The notes beneath the pieces were generated by a model, which was not told the DNA's origin, did no database searches, and was given only the letters and a program-made list of their open reading frames with translations. Below are positions 49,101-61,100 of a stretch of DNA of 64,000 nucleotides, piece by piece. This DNA is from Hyalella azteca. Taxonomy: Eukaryota > Arthropoda > Malacostraca > Amphipoda > Hyalellidae. The position numbers and the translations under genes were made by a program. The first letter of the stretch is position 1. Each line of letters opens with the position of its first letter. Where the stretch lies: the NCBI RefSeq assembly GCF_000764305.2, contig NW_025936220.1, positions 1 through 64,000 of the forward strand, given 5' to 3'.

Positions 49101-52100
49101 TTGCAGAAAGAGCTGGAACAGGTGAAGAAAGAGATGAGTATCAGCACGACTGAACTAGACAAACTGAAGCTAAATTCAGACTCACGTGTTGCCCAACTAG
49201 AAGAAGAGAAAGAACGGATTAAACACACTCACGATTTGCAAGTGAAGGAGCTGGAGCAGAGATTGGCTACATCCGACGACCGCTTGCAGGATTTGGGAAA
49301 GGAAATGCAGCGACTGAAGGATGCGCATGATGTGTGTCTGGCTGACATGGAACAACTGAAAAGAACATCAGATTTGCGAGTAATGGAGGTAGAAAATCAG
49401 CTGCTACATTGTAAACAGGAACTAAATGCGAGTAAATTAGAGCTATCACAGAAAACTGAGCTGCTAGCCAAGAAAGAAGATGAGTGGCGTGTTGATGTCA
49501 CGGACCTTCGAGCCAAACTAGAGGAAAAAAGTAATGAAGTGCAAAATCTGAACCAGGAAATGGATCAGCGTATCACTGATCATGAAAATCAAGTTAAAGC
49601 TTTGCTTACGCAACATGAATACCTCAATGAAGAACTTAGCACAAGTAAACAAACGGTTGAGGAGCTAAGGAAGAACCTGAACTCCATTGAAAAGAACCTC
49701 ACAGAAGCAAACTCGCTTAATTCATCACATTCAGATGAACATCGGCAGCTTCTGAATACTTTATCCGAGAAGGAGCAGCTGATCGTGACGCTCAGAGAGG
49801 AGAACCAAAATCTTTGGACAAAATCCCAGGCGCGTATGAAGGCCGTGAGCCAAGAGCTGGAGCAGCAGAAGGCCCTCATGCAGGCTGCCAGCCGCGAGCT
49901 CGAGGAGAAGATCTTGGGTCTCGAGACGAACTCTGCGGAGAATGAGGCGCTCTCTGAACACCAGGTGGGTGGTGGCTTTTGAAGCGAGATTGAAATACAT
50001 TTTGATGTAATTTTTGCACAATGAATGAGAAGTGTAAGTCATAAATATTAGTAATGATTGTCATTAAAGTTGCGTCTTTTGAAACCAATCGAAAGTAATT
50101 TCGATGTTAATCGTTGCACAAAAAAATCACGGTATTAGTCCTTTTTAGCGCATTTTCTCATTTATGGAAAAAATGCACTATTGTGCTCGCCATGTCCATC
50201 TGTCTGTCTGTCCGTCTGTCCGTCCGTGACCTCAAGTTTTCGTCGACGAGAAAATGCGCTTTCTGTCACTCACTGCAGTGAGTACTGAGTTACATTTTTT
50301 GAATTAATAGTTGACATAAAGTTTCATTAAACATTTTATTGGGACGATATCAACCCCTCGGCGTGCGAGTCTTACCAGCAATGCGGCTTCAACTCTTTCC
50401 ACACATGAGCTTTTTGCATATTCCGAATTTCATATCAATAATGTTAACATTAACTCGTGAATATTCACCAAAAATGCAATATGTACGCACGTTGGGTTTT
50501 CTACAATGATTGATTTTTCTGCCAGATCGTCTTATGAGAAGTCGACTTATTCACGGGCGAATGCGGTATAAACCTTTAGTTACTTTTACTCCTTATATCT
50601 TACCAAATTGTTGAATGAATTTCGGTAGCTCTCTTTTGTTTTAAATTGAATCGTTATGTCTTTTTATTCAATTTCAATTAACGTCGGTTCCACAATTAAA
50701 TCGATTGCTTAGCTAGATTTGTTTAGCCTTTGTTTCATCCGTTCGTTAGACTATAACTTTGTCTCGTGGCACCACAACGAATCCCCGTAATATTTTCGTT
50801 ATTATGATGTTATTTCGTTCTATTAGATCGCATCTTTGGAGGCGCAAGTGAAGGAATACGAGGGAAGGTTATCACTGCAACAGCTGGAGTATGAACAGGT
50901 GCAACAGAAGCACGCAGAGCTGTTACAGCATCAGGATCAGCAGCTGTTGCAGCAACAACAGCTTCAAGAGCAGCAGCAAGTTTCTGGTGCTGGCAGGTGA
51001 GTGATGTGACAACATTTTTCTCGTGTTGTTGTTTTCTGTCAAATGTTTTCTTGTTTTGTTGTGTTTTCGACTTTTCGTGGTGGCTTCCGTTTTCTTTTTT
51101 CGTTACTATCACCGTGCAGTTTTTCTGCGGCATTCTTTTATATTTATCATTATTTTCATATGTGCATTAAAATTTCTCATCCTTGGCAGATTTTCTCACT
51201 TGCAGCCGTAGTGTCATTCTTTAGGTTTGCTGGATCCAGTGAAGAGTTTGGACAGTAAATGATTATTTTGACATTATTCGTAAATTATTTCGCATAGAAA
51301 GATCGGGTTACCTATTGTTGTTGACGGACTGTCTTCGCTTGTGGAAGCTCACCGTTTCATGGATTCGTGAAACGAAAATATTTTCAAAATTAGTGTGAAG
51401 CATCGAACCAGAGTATAAATTTTGTATTTTACATTGGACATTGTCCACGAATTTCTTCAAATACAAAAAAAAAAAAACTCGGACATGTCTGAAATGGATG
51501 TACCGCTCGCATCCCCTTCCACAAAATCCAGCGAAATTAATGTGGATGAAAAGCACCCTGACGAAAATCAGGATATCCCGTGCACGGTTGATCCCTTGAA
51601 TGGGCAGAAGTCCGACCAACCTCCAGAGCTTGTAGAAGCCACAAGCAGCAGCCTCTTGAGTCGCGCTGCTTCAGCCATTTCCTACTTAATCTGGGGTTCA
51701 AGTACTAATACTACCAAGAGTGACACTCAAGCCGAAACTGCTACTCAGCGTGAGAACTTCAACGAGAGTGATACAGAAAAATTGACAACTATATCCTCTG
51801 GTGAATCCGCGTGCGAAAACCAATCATCATCGAACGACATCGAAAGCCTTCAATCGACTCAAGCTACCTGCGTTCTACTCGACATTGCTGCCGCTTCGAC
51901 CGTTGATGCGTATGTATCGTTGAAACGTCCTGAGATCAACTGAAATTAACGGCGTTTACCTCGTATTCTTATTGTAACTATATACCGGTATTCCAACAGA
52001 AAAGACTTAATTCCTGTGTGAATTAATTTTGTTGAAAACGAACCCGAGTGAGGACTTAGCATCAAATGTCGGAGTAAATTTAGGCATTTGCATCTTGATT

Positions 52101-55100
52101 CTGTTCAACTGTGTGGCTGCTTCTTCGCGTGAAAATCGTACTGATATTTTTTTGAAGAAATTTTATGTTCCACGCATTTTTTATTGCCTAGTTGTTGTGC
52201 ATTGCATGTCCTGTTTATGGAATATTTTTGAGTGCTTGTTTGTGAGTTTGTTTGAAGCCTGCTCATAGAACTACACAGAAGCTATGTGATTACGTATTAA
52301 CAATACATGAATGCTTTTCTTGAATTTAATTAGAAAACGGAAACATGGAAATTTACTCAATTTTTCAACAGGAGTTTAAAAAAAATTTGATTTTAAACGT
52401 TTGTCTGAACGTGTTATTCCTGAATTAACCCGCATATTTCTTTCGAATTTATTAATATACGTCGTGATAACGGTATTTGCGAAAGAGAATAGTAGGGATT
52501 ATCTATTTTGGACAACGCCGGTCTTATTCTTTCTTAGCATTTTTTGACTGCGTGGGATTAGACGATTATTATTATTATAGTATTTTGATCTTTTTTGATT
52601 GTTGGATTGCATTAATATAGTGAAAAATGGTGACCTGTATTACTGCAATTGTGTAGTGTAAGATTTTGATAAACGAAAAATTGTTTTTGAGTGAGCATTT
52701 CGACCGCCTTCTCGCCCATTTTTGTTTTTAAGAGGCTGCATCTCCGGGCAAGAGGAATAAAATTAGAAAGGTTTTTTAGCTCGATAATCCCTCTTGAGCT
52801 GCGATGAGAAGTTGATGGTTGATTCAACGTCAGGCTGCGGAATTGTTGACTATTAAACTGCATTTTTAAGTCCACGAATAATTGTAAAACAAGTTGAAAG
52901 TTTATGATAATAAGTCTTGCAAGTGTCAGGCGGGGTTTCTAGACGGCTGCGGCCAAGATATGTGCCATCTCGGCAGCGTCATGTCGTGACAGGCTAAGCT
53001 CAGAATATCACAAATGCTTAACTCACATACGTGAAAGATCATCGGAGAATAATGATAGAATAATCTAACATAATTTTTATCGAATATAGTAAATGCTTAT
53101 TGATAACGTAAATAAATTGACAATAAGTGGAGAGTGCCCATAGTGTTTTCGAGAGAAGCTGAACACGGATCGGCATTTGGAAGAAATTTTTTTTCGGAAA
53201 AAGTGTTCTTTCAGTGTTTGCAAGGCTATGTTTGAAGATCCCGCAGGTTATTCTTGGCCAAGTGAAACGATTGGAATTTTTATATCATTATTCCATCATG
53301 AAGTATTGAATAAATAATTCGAGTGGATTTTAAACTTAGAATCGTGATTTGCCTTTTTTGCCCTATCTTTGCCTTAACCTGAGTATTTTTATGTGAGTAG
53401 AAGCTAGTGGTGAAGTGAAAAACAGCTCTAATGTTCTCACAAATTTCTCATTATTGGAGCACGACGATACTATAATGTTATCAATTGGAAATGATAATCT
53501 TTTTTGTTCCTCACCATTATTTTTGTCGCACTTTCTACTTAAGCTAGATCGTTTTCAGGTGACGCTAATAATTTCCTATGGACGTGCCGGTTGCCCCGTA
53601 ATGAGCTGTAAGGCAGAGCCTCAGCGTTGCATGTATTTATTTATACCCGCGGTTTTGGCACCGCGCTGAGCCACGAGCCCTCAAGTGCACACGGTCTCTG
53701 CGTGCATGCACGGCTTTAACCGTTTCACGTGAGAAACTATGGGGAAACAGCCCTGACTGTAACAAATGCTAGGTTGTTGAAGTCACATTGCAAATTAATG
53801 GAAAAAAGGTTCATTGCAGTCGATAAAAAGAGTAATCCGATAAGAACGACTTTACATGTCGAGCCATATAAAAAACTGGCTGTTACTAATTCTATGGTGT
53901 TGAGATACCATCGCAGTCAATAAAAATAGTAACCCTATCAAACAACAAATATTTAGCTTCCAAGTGAGCTTCAAAGTCAATGAATTAACAAATCTTTCTG
54001 ATTTTGAGAGATTCTGTAGATTTTCGGCGAGTAAGACGGTCGTCATTGGCTGCTTGAATTAAGCAACGTGGTCGTGACGAGTCTCAATTCCTATACTTTC
54101 CTAAACAATAAGCGAGTCTTAAACTAATGAATGATGATGTCACTAATAAATAATTGACGTGACTAAAAATTACTCTATTAATGAATGTCACTACTAATGG
54201 AATGTCATGAAGAAATCAACTAAATTTTGTAATGCCGCTCGTGTATCTGACTATGCCGTGTACTTTCACTCATCAATATACCAACTCCATTACCCATCAC
54301 CTCTTTTACACAATTCATACTTACGGGTGCATTGCACTAACTTATCATACATATTAATTAGTTCTAAATGTAATTAATTCAAATGCAGTTATAGATGCTG
54401 ACTGGAAAATTTTCACGTTGAAATCAATAATTTTGTTAGTAATTCTTTGCTATAACCTTTTTATTTTGAGATAATCGTGCAAGGTGGCTCTAGGTAAATT
54501 TTTATTCATGTTCACTATTATAGCTTTAAAATGTTATTTTTATAAAAGTTTATATTAATTGCTGGGAAGAAGTAAGGTTGAAAATCTAGTGCCGTATTTT
54601 AGCGATGCATCTGAGGAACAGTTAGTTCCTGACGTCCCTGAAACACTCAATTAGAAATTGTTGAGTGATTTTGGATAGTAGACTATATTGATGTTTTGTC
54701 TGAACAGACAAGAAACTATGCTAATCAGAAAGAATTTCCTTTAGCGATATAAAGTCAGAATATGAAGATATTTTTAGCCTCTTATTCTCTCTCTTATTCT
54801 CTTAGGGTACAATAAGGTTCCTCATAGAACCCTGTACTTTATTGATTTACCAGACAATAATTTTTTTATGAATTCAATGAGACGAGATACTTTTGATCAA
54901 ATGATGAGATGCTTGCACTTCAACGATAATATGGAAATGGATGGCGATCGATTCGACAATGTGTGTCCGCTTTCCAAAACACTTGAACAATGCCAATAAA
55001 GATGAGAAATGTTGGAAATACTACTATATTGATGAAATCATGGCTCCATATTATGGAAGACATGGTGATAATAAAAAGTAATCAGTATATTACAGGAAAA

Positions 55101-58100
55101 CAAGTGAGATTCGGGATCAAACTTTGGGCTGTCAGCACGTTTCATGTGCCTCTGCAGCATGTTGAGCCATATTGTGGTAGTCAATCCTGAATTTTGGATA
55201 GGGATTTTGATGTAGGTAAGAATATATGGAAAACTAAATAACTAAATATTGGACAACTGAGGTCAAACCCGATCCAGTTCCAATGTCGGTTGTGAACGCA
55301 GTACGTACAGTATCAACATCAGTTCTCTTACATACAGGTATAAGTCCATACAATAGATGCCGTGAATGTGGCGCCCACCCCATTCATTTTCTCAGAGTGT
55401 GCAGCATTCCTGTACACCTGAAGAATCTGAGTAAGAATCACACGAAAAAATAAAATTGGACTTGATAATACAAGCCTAGATTCCCTCTAGCTAATCCGTT
55501 CAAGTACTTTTAATTTCTTCTTGTTCTACCTGTACTCTTCTTTTTGCTACACAATTTTTTTATAGCCAAGTGGCAAGTATACTTGCCGCTCTGTATTTCG
55601 AGTAATAATAAAAAATGAAAAAATTTTATTCACAATTCGTTAGGAGATACCAAAATAAATCTCTACAATTAAAAAAAACAGTTTTAATGTTCACGAGGGA
55701 ATTATCGGCGTTAATGGTTCAAAACCCATTTTTATTTGAAATTTTATTTATAATAGTGATTAGGGATGATCATCCATCATTTTCCGGAGCCATATTTCTT
55801 AAATGTTGTTGCACTCCCTAACAGAAAATCCCATGCAACACTTGAGTGAATTACGCGTTCAGACTGTATGAATCATGCAGAATTTAAGCGTGCAGACTAT
55901 GAATTGTGCTTAACTCATACGTGCAGACTAAATGAATTGTTTCTTGTTTTGACAGGACCAGCGACGGTGTAGATGTATCGGCTGAGCAGCGGAGTCAGCT
56001 CGAGGTGAGTCATAACTGACACTTGAAACTTGCTGGCACGATCAACTTTCCCTCTATGACATGTGGTGATTTAAATACAACAACTGGTAAGGAGTTGATA
56101 ACATAGTATTAATTTACCATTCGTGCACTAATAGTCAACTTTCGAACGAGTGCGATCGACATTTTTGGACTATTTTTGGTGCAATGTATTATTACTTATT
56201 CCTAGGGCCTATGGAAACTTCGATGCGCATTTCTTATGGGTATCGTTCCTTCCCGTATAAACTGAGTCAATGCCGATGACGACGATACAGCATTTCAGTT
56301 GCCGGCCTTCAATAGGAACGATCTATTTCATGAACAAAACTGAGCCACAAATTTCTAGCGCGATCAAAATAGCTTCGTAGTCATAACGTGGTTTTAGAAC
56401 CGAACAAATCGTACATCTGACTAGTATCATGCGGTTTTTAGTGACTAGAGGCGAGGTATGTGCACCGTGCAATATCTGCCAAGTGACGACTAATGTGTCA
56501 TTGACGGTAGACATGTTTACACGCTTCAGAATGGCATAGCATGGAATAATTCTATCCCGCATAAAGCTGCCTAGGTTACTAGGTTTGCAAGTCTATTAAT
56601 GAAAATATATATTTTATCTATATTATATATTAATTATATTATGTGCTTTTATTTAATTTGTATTATTATGTACATATATAAATTCCTCCATTTATGAAGA
56701 TGTTTATTTTAATTAATGTTGATTAACAATAGTATTTATCTTATTGATAAATATTTGATCATTTCATTGATGATAAGACACTTCCGTCATGCAGAAAGCC
56801 ATGCATGTTTACGATATTACTAGTCACCTAGAGGCTGCCTCTAGTTCACGAGGCATCGAGACGCTGTAGCGCCGCACCTACAGGCAGTGCTCTGGCTGCC
56901 AGCTCCTGTGACAGCTGACTTTTATTTTACGTTGTCCTGGTTAACCTTCAAGTCGATTCAATGTGAATACTTTCTTAGGTTATTTGTTGGCATTTCATCT
57001 AATTTATTGAGCATAAATGTTTGACGGATACGTGAAAATATGTTATCAGTGATGCTTGTGCGTCGTGGAAATTAGAACGCGAACACTGTTTTATTTCAGT
57101 GCTTTGAACCATTTCGCGTGTTTTTCATACTCGCAGTGCATTTCGTAAATAATTTTAATGTATGTTATGACTACATAATTGCAGGGAAGTTTGAAGTCTT
57201 GGCAAATTCAGGGCTTCTGCGGTAAGTGTTTTTGAAAGATTTGTGTCTTGTGTCTTGAGGATCCGTTGTAAATACGTATAATCGTAATTTATTAGAATGA
57301 GGCTCTCTGAACTTCTTAGATCATATTTTGAACAGAACTTATTCTCTTGGTCATCTAAGTTTTGGAAGCATTTTTTATGTCCTCCAATTAGTTATTTTTT
57401 TATTAAAAAATTGCAGTTTATGCTGAAAAACATGAAAAACTATGAAACACTCATGTCATCCATTATCCTCGTTGTCCATGCAAGCGATAATATTGTGTTA
57501 GATCGCTAGTAAATATGGCCGGCTTCAGGCTGCGCGTGCCAACTTCAGCAGTATTCAGCTGGCATAACGGTTGCTCAGGCACCATTTGTGAGTTTGGCGG
57601 CATGCAGCTATGTTGTTTTTTATGAAAGAGAACTAACAGGCTTAGACTGGCCCTATGCCAGGCCTTGAGCCAGCGAGGGTAGGAGGGTATGCAGGTGCCG
57701 TGGCGATATTATGCGCCCACTTTTGGAGGCTGTCAGTACAGCTTTGATGGTTGTGCTCTGTCGTGACTCTCCTCTCTCGTCTCCGAACTCATCTCTGTTC
57801 GCACCTTGTTTCAATATCGAGTGGTTGGGAATAACTAAGCCTCCGAGATATGTGATAATTTCTTTGAATATTTCAGTTTTTGTGGCACATTAATAACGGA
57901 TGTAATAATTGACCGCTTTTGATCGAGTTTTTATCTGAATTTATTTATTAATTTGTTGACTTTAAAAGCGATATCATCTCACCTTCGGAAGTGGTGTTTC
58001 AATCATTAGCAATTATAGTGCCTGCCACAGATGTTAGATTTTGGCTATTTATGTGCTGGTCTTGAATAGCATAAACTGTGCTAAAAAGTTTGAAAATGTC

Positions 58101-61100
58101 GAATAGTGTTGATTTAAGTGTCTTCCAATCTGCTGGATCAGTGGAAGACGAATGCAGCGCTCTGAAACAGTTTTTGAGTGATGTACTGAAGGAGCGAGCA
58201 GCGTTAAAAAAGGAATTTGATCAGCTGAAGGAAAACAATCGGCTCATAGCCGAGCAAATAGAAGAGGAAGATGATGATAGCGACGACGAAGACGTTGAGT
58301 CTGAAGGCCGGTTACTGGCTTTCCAATCCGAGAAAAAGCGACTTGAAGACAAACTTAAAGTTTTAGAGGAGCAGTTGAGACTGAAGGATAAGCAAATGGC
58401 CGAGCTTGACGCTAAAGCCACAGAATATCTCCATAGGGTGACAACCTCGAGTAATTCGTTGTTTGACGAAGAAGAAATGGAAGAGACTAGTGCGCGATTA
58501 GTAAATGCTGAACAAGGGCTTGTCGATACTCTTTTGAGAAACGATGAAGCGAATATCAACGCTAATACAAGCATAGGCCTAGTGAATGAATCTGAAACGA
58601 CAGCATTAGATGGAGGTTTAAAGTCAGACGAGGCAGTGAGCCAGCCAGCCGTACCGGCTGTAACAGTAAGTATGGAAGAAGGTAATGCTTCAGGCGATCC
58701 GATGAAAAGCGTTGGAGTTGTTAAAGCGGAAGAAATTCTTTCCTTATCCAATTTGGTGTCAGAGTTACGTAATGTTAAAGATGAAATGGGGCGATGCATA
58801 TCGGTCACAACCAAATCTTTCGCTGAGCTAGAAGAAGAATTGGCAGCTTCTAAGAAAAATCAGGCATTGCTCGAAAGTCAGGTGTCAACGATGCTTGAAC
58901 GACTGAACTCGAAAGAAAAAATGTTCGAGACTCTTACTAAAGAAAATGAGATCTTCAAAGAAGAGTTGCTGAAGAAATCTAAAGAGTTGGATAGCTCAAA
59001 GACCAAAGAATTTACTGAAAAGGAAGAACTGGAAAACAAGTTGAAAGTACTGGAGCTTATGATGGCCGAGTACAGAACAGAGATCGAAACAGTCACAGGA
59101 GAGAAAACACGAGTTGAAACACAAGCCATGGAACTTGTTAAGGACATAACGAACAAGAATGTGGAACCAGTGCACGAAGAACGTGATGTCTCTGATCACG
59201 AAGAACACTCCCCATGTAATGAAGAAGACTCGCCTGCTGAGTCTTCTGCGGAAAACCTAGATGATCTTCCTCCTGATGATGCCTTCGATGACTATTCCAT
59301 TCTGGAAGAGCAGAACAAGAAGCTAAGCGAAAAACTAAGAAGCACTGGTAAATATCTGAAAGCCTTAGCTCGAGACCGTGAGTTAAAACGGAGAGAATGT
59401 AAAGTTCTACAAGAAAAAGTGCAGCTTGTTGAAGGAAAAATGTTGCAATTGCAGAGCAGTTTTGATACGCTTGTAGCTGCAGTCATGACAGAAAGAGATG
59501 ACCTTTTGGCAGAAGTTGAGAGCAAACGTGCAGAAATTGAACGCCTCTCAAAAATAGTTCAATTGCAAACTGATCGCGAAAAAACACTATTAGAAACTGC
59601 TGATGAAATGAAGAAGAAGCTGGAAAATGTTGAAGTTTCGACGGAAGCCTGCGATGCGATGAAAAAATCCTTCGAAACAGAGATTGCTCGTCAAGCAGCA
59701 GCGTTCGAAACTAATTTGAAAAAATTTTCGGTCCAGAGTAGCGAAAGGGAAGAAAAATTGCGTACAGAAATAGCGGGGCTTGCGGGTCTTAACAAAGAAT
59801 ATCAGTCTAAAATAACTGTTCTGCAATGTCAAGTAGATGAACTTGCTAAAGATAAAGTGGAACAAGATTCTGCTGATGTTCTGAACGAAAAGCTGAAGAC
59901 GAAAGAGGAAACCATCAAGGATTTGGAAGAACGCCTTGAAAGTTTAAATAATGAAATGAACGAGTTCGTTTCTTGCCTGAAGGATGAGATGTCCAGAATG
60001 AAAGAAGATATGATGAGGCAGAGCGATGCGAGACTTCAGTTGGAAGTTTCCTACGACACTCTAAGTGAGACGAACCGTGAGATTATTTTCGAGAAAAATA
60101 AACTAGAAGAAGCCTCTGTAGAACTATCAATTGCTCTCAATCATCAGAAGAACCTCGTGGAATCCCTGAAGGATCAAGTTGAGGATCTCTCTCGCAAGAA
60201 TACTGCGTTGACCTGCGAATTTCATGAAAAGGAGGATGAATATAATGAGGAGCTGAAGGCGAGGGAAGCCAGTATTCTAGAGCTCAAAAAGACTCTCACC
60301 AACAACCAAAAACAGTCCTGCGAAAATCTCCGTGGACTTCAAGACGAGAACACTGCTCTGCAACTTAAACTGTCAAATCAAATCGAAGAATCAAAAGCAA
60401 TAATAAGCGCTCTGGAAGAAGAATGTGCCAAATTGAAGGAGACTAAGGCAGAACTTGAAACCAAATTTGAAGAATATGTTCAGTCGAACCAGAAAAAAAC
60501 CATTGAATATGATACTGTCATTGAAGATTTAAAAATAAAACTGAAAGATTTGGAAATTGCTAAGAACGAGGATATTAAAAACCTTAAACGTTCTGTTCAT
60601 GCCCTGCGTCGAATCACAAAGAAAAATTCAGAAGGAATTGAAGAAGAGATTGAAGATGAAGATCTTGATGTCGAATTGATAACTGCCTGGTCCGGCTCAT
60701 TGGAAGAACTGGAATGCGAGTTAAGCGTAGCTAAAGATGATCTGATACGCGTCGTCCGTGGTGGTCGCCCCAGCATCACCTCAGTGTCTGACGAGTCTTC
60801 GGACAAGGTGACCAAAATAACCGCAATGGTCCGACGTGTTGAAGAGCTGAGTGGTGTCTTGGCAGCGACCAGGCTCGGACGTGGTCTGTCTCAGACCAAC
60901 ATCGTCCGTGACTCTGAAAAAACATGCGCGTCATCCGGAACAGTTCAGTCCGAAAAATCTCACGGGGACGAACAACAAGGTTCTGCTGGCAACTCTGAAC
61001 GAATCGGTGAATGTGATGAAGAATCACCCTCTGGGCATGAAGACAAAGCATCAAACACTTGGTGCCCGTTTGCGACGGAAGCAGAATTTCAAGCCTTTGT

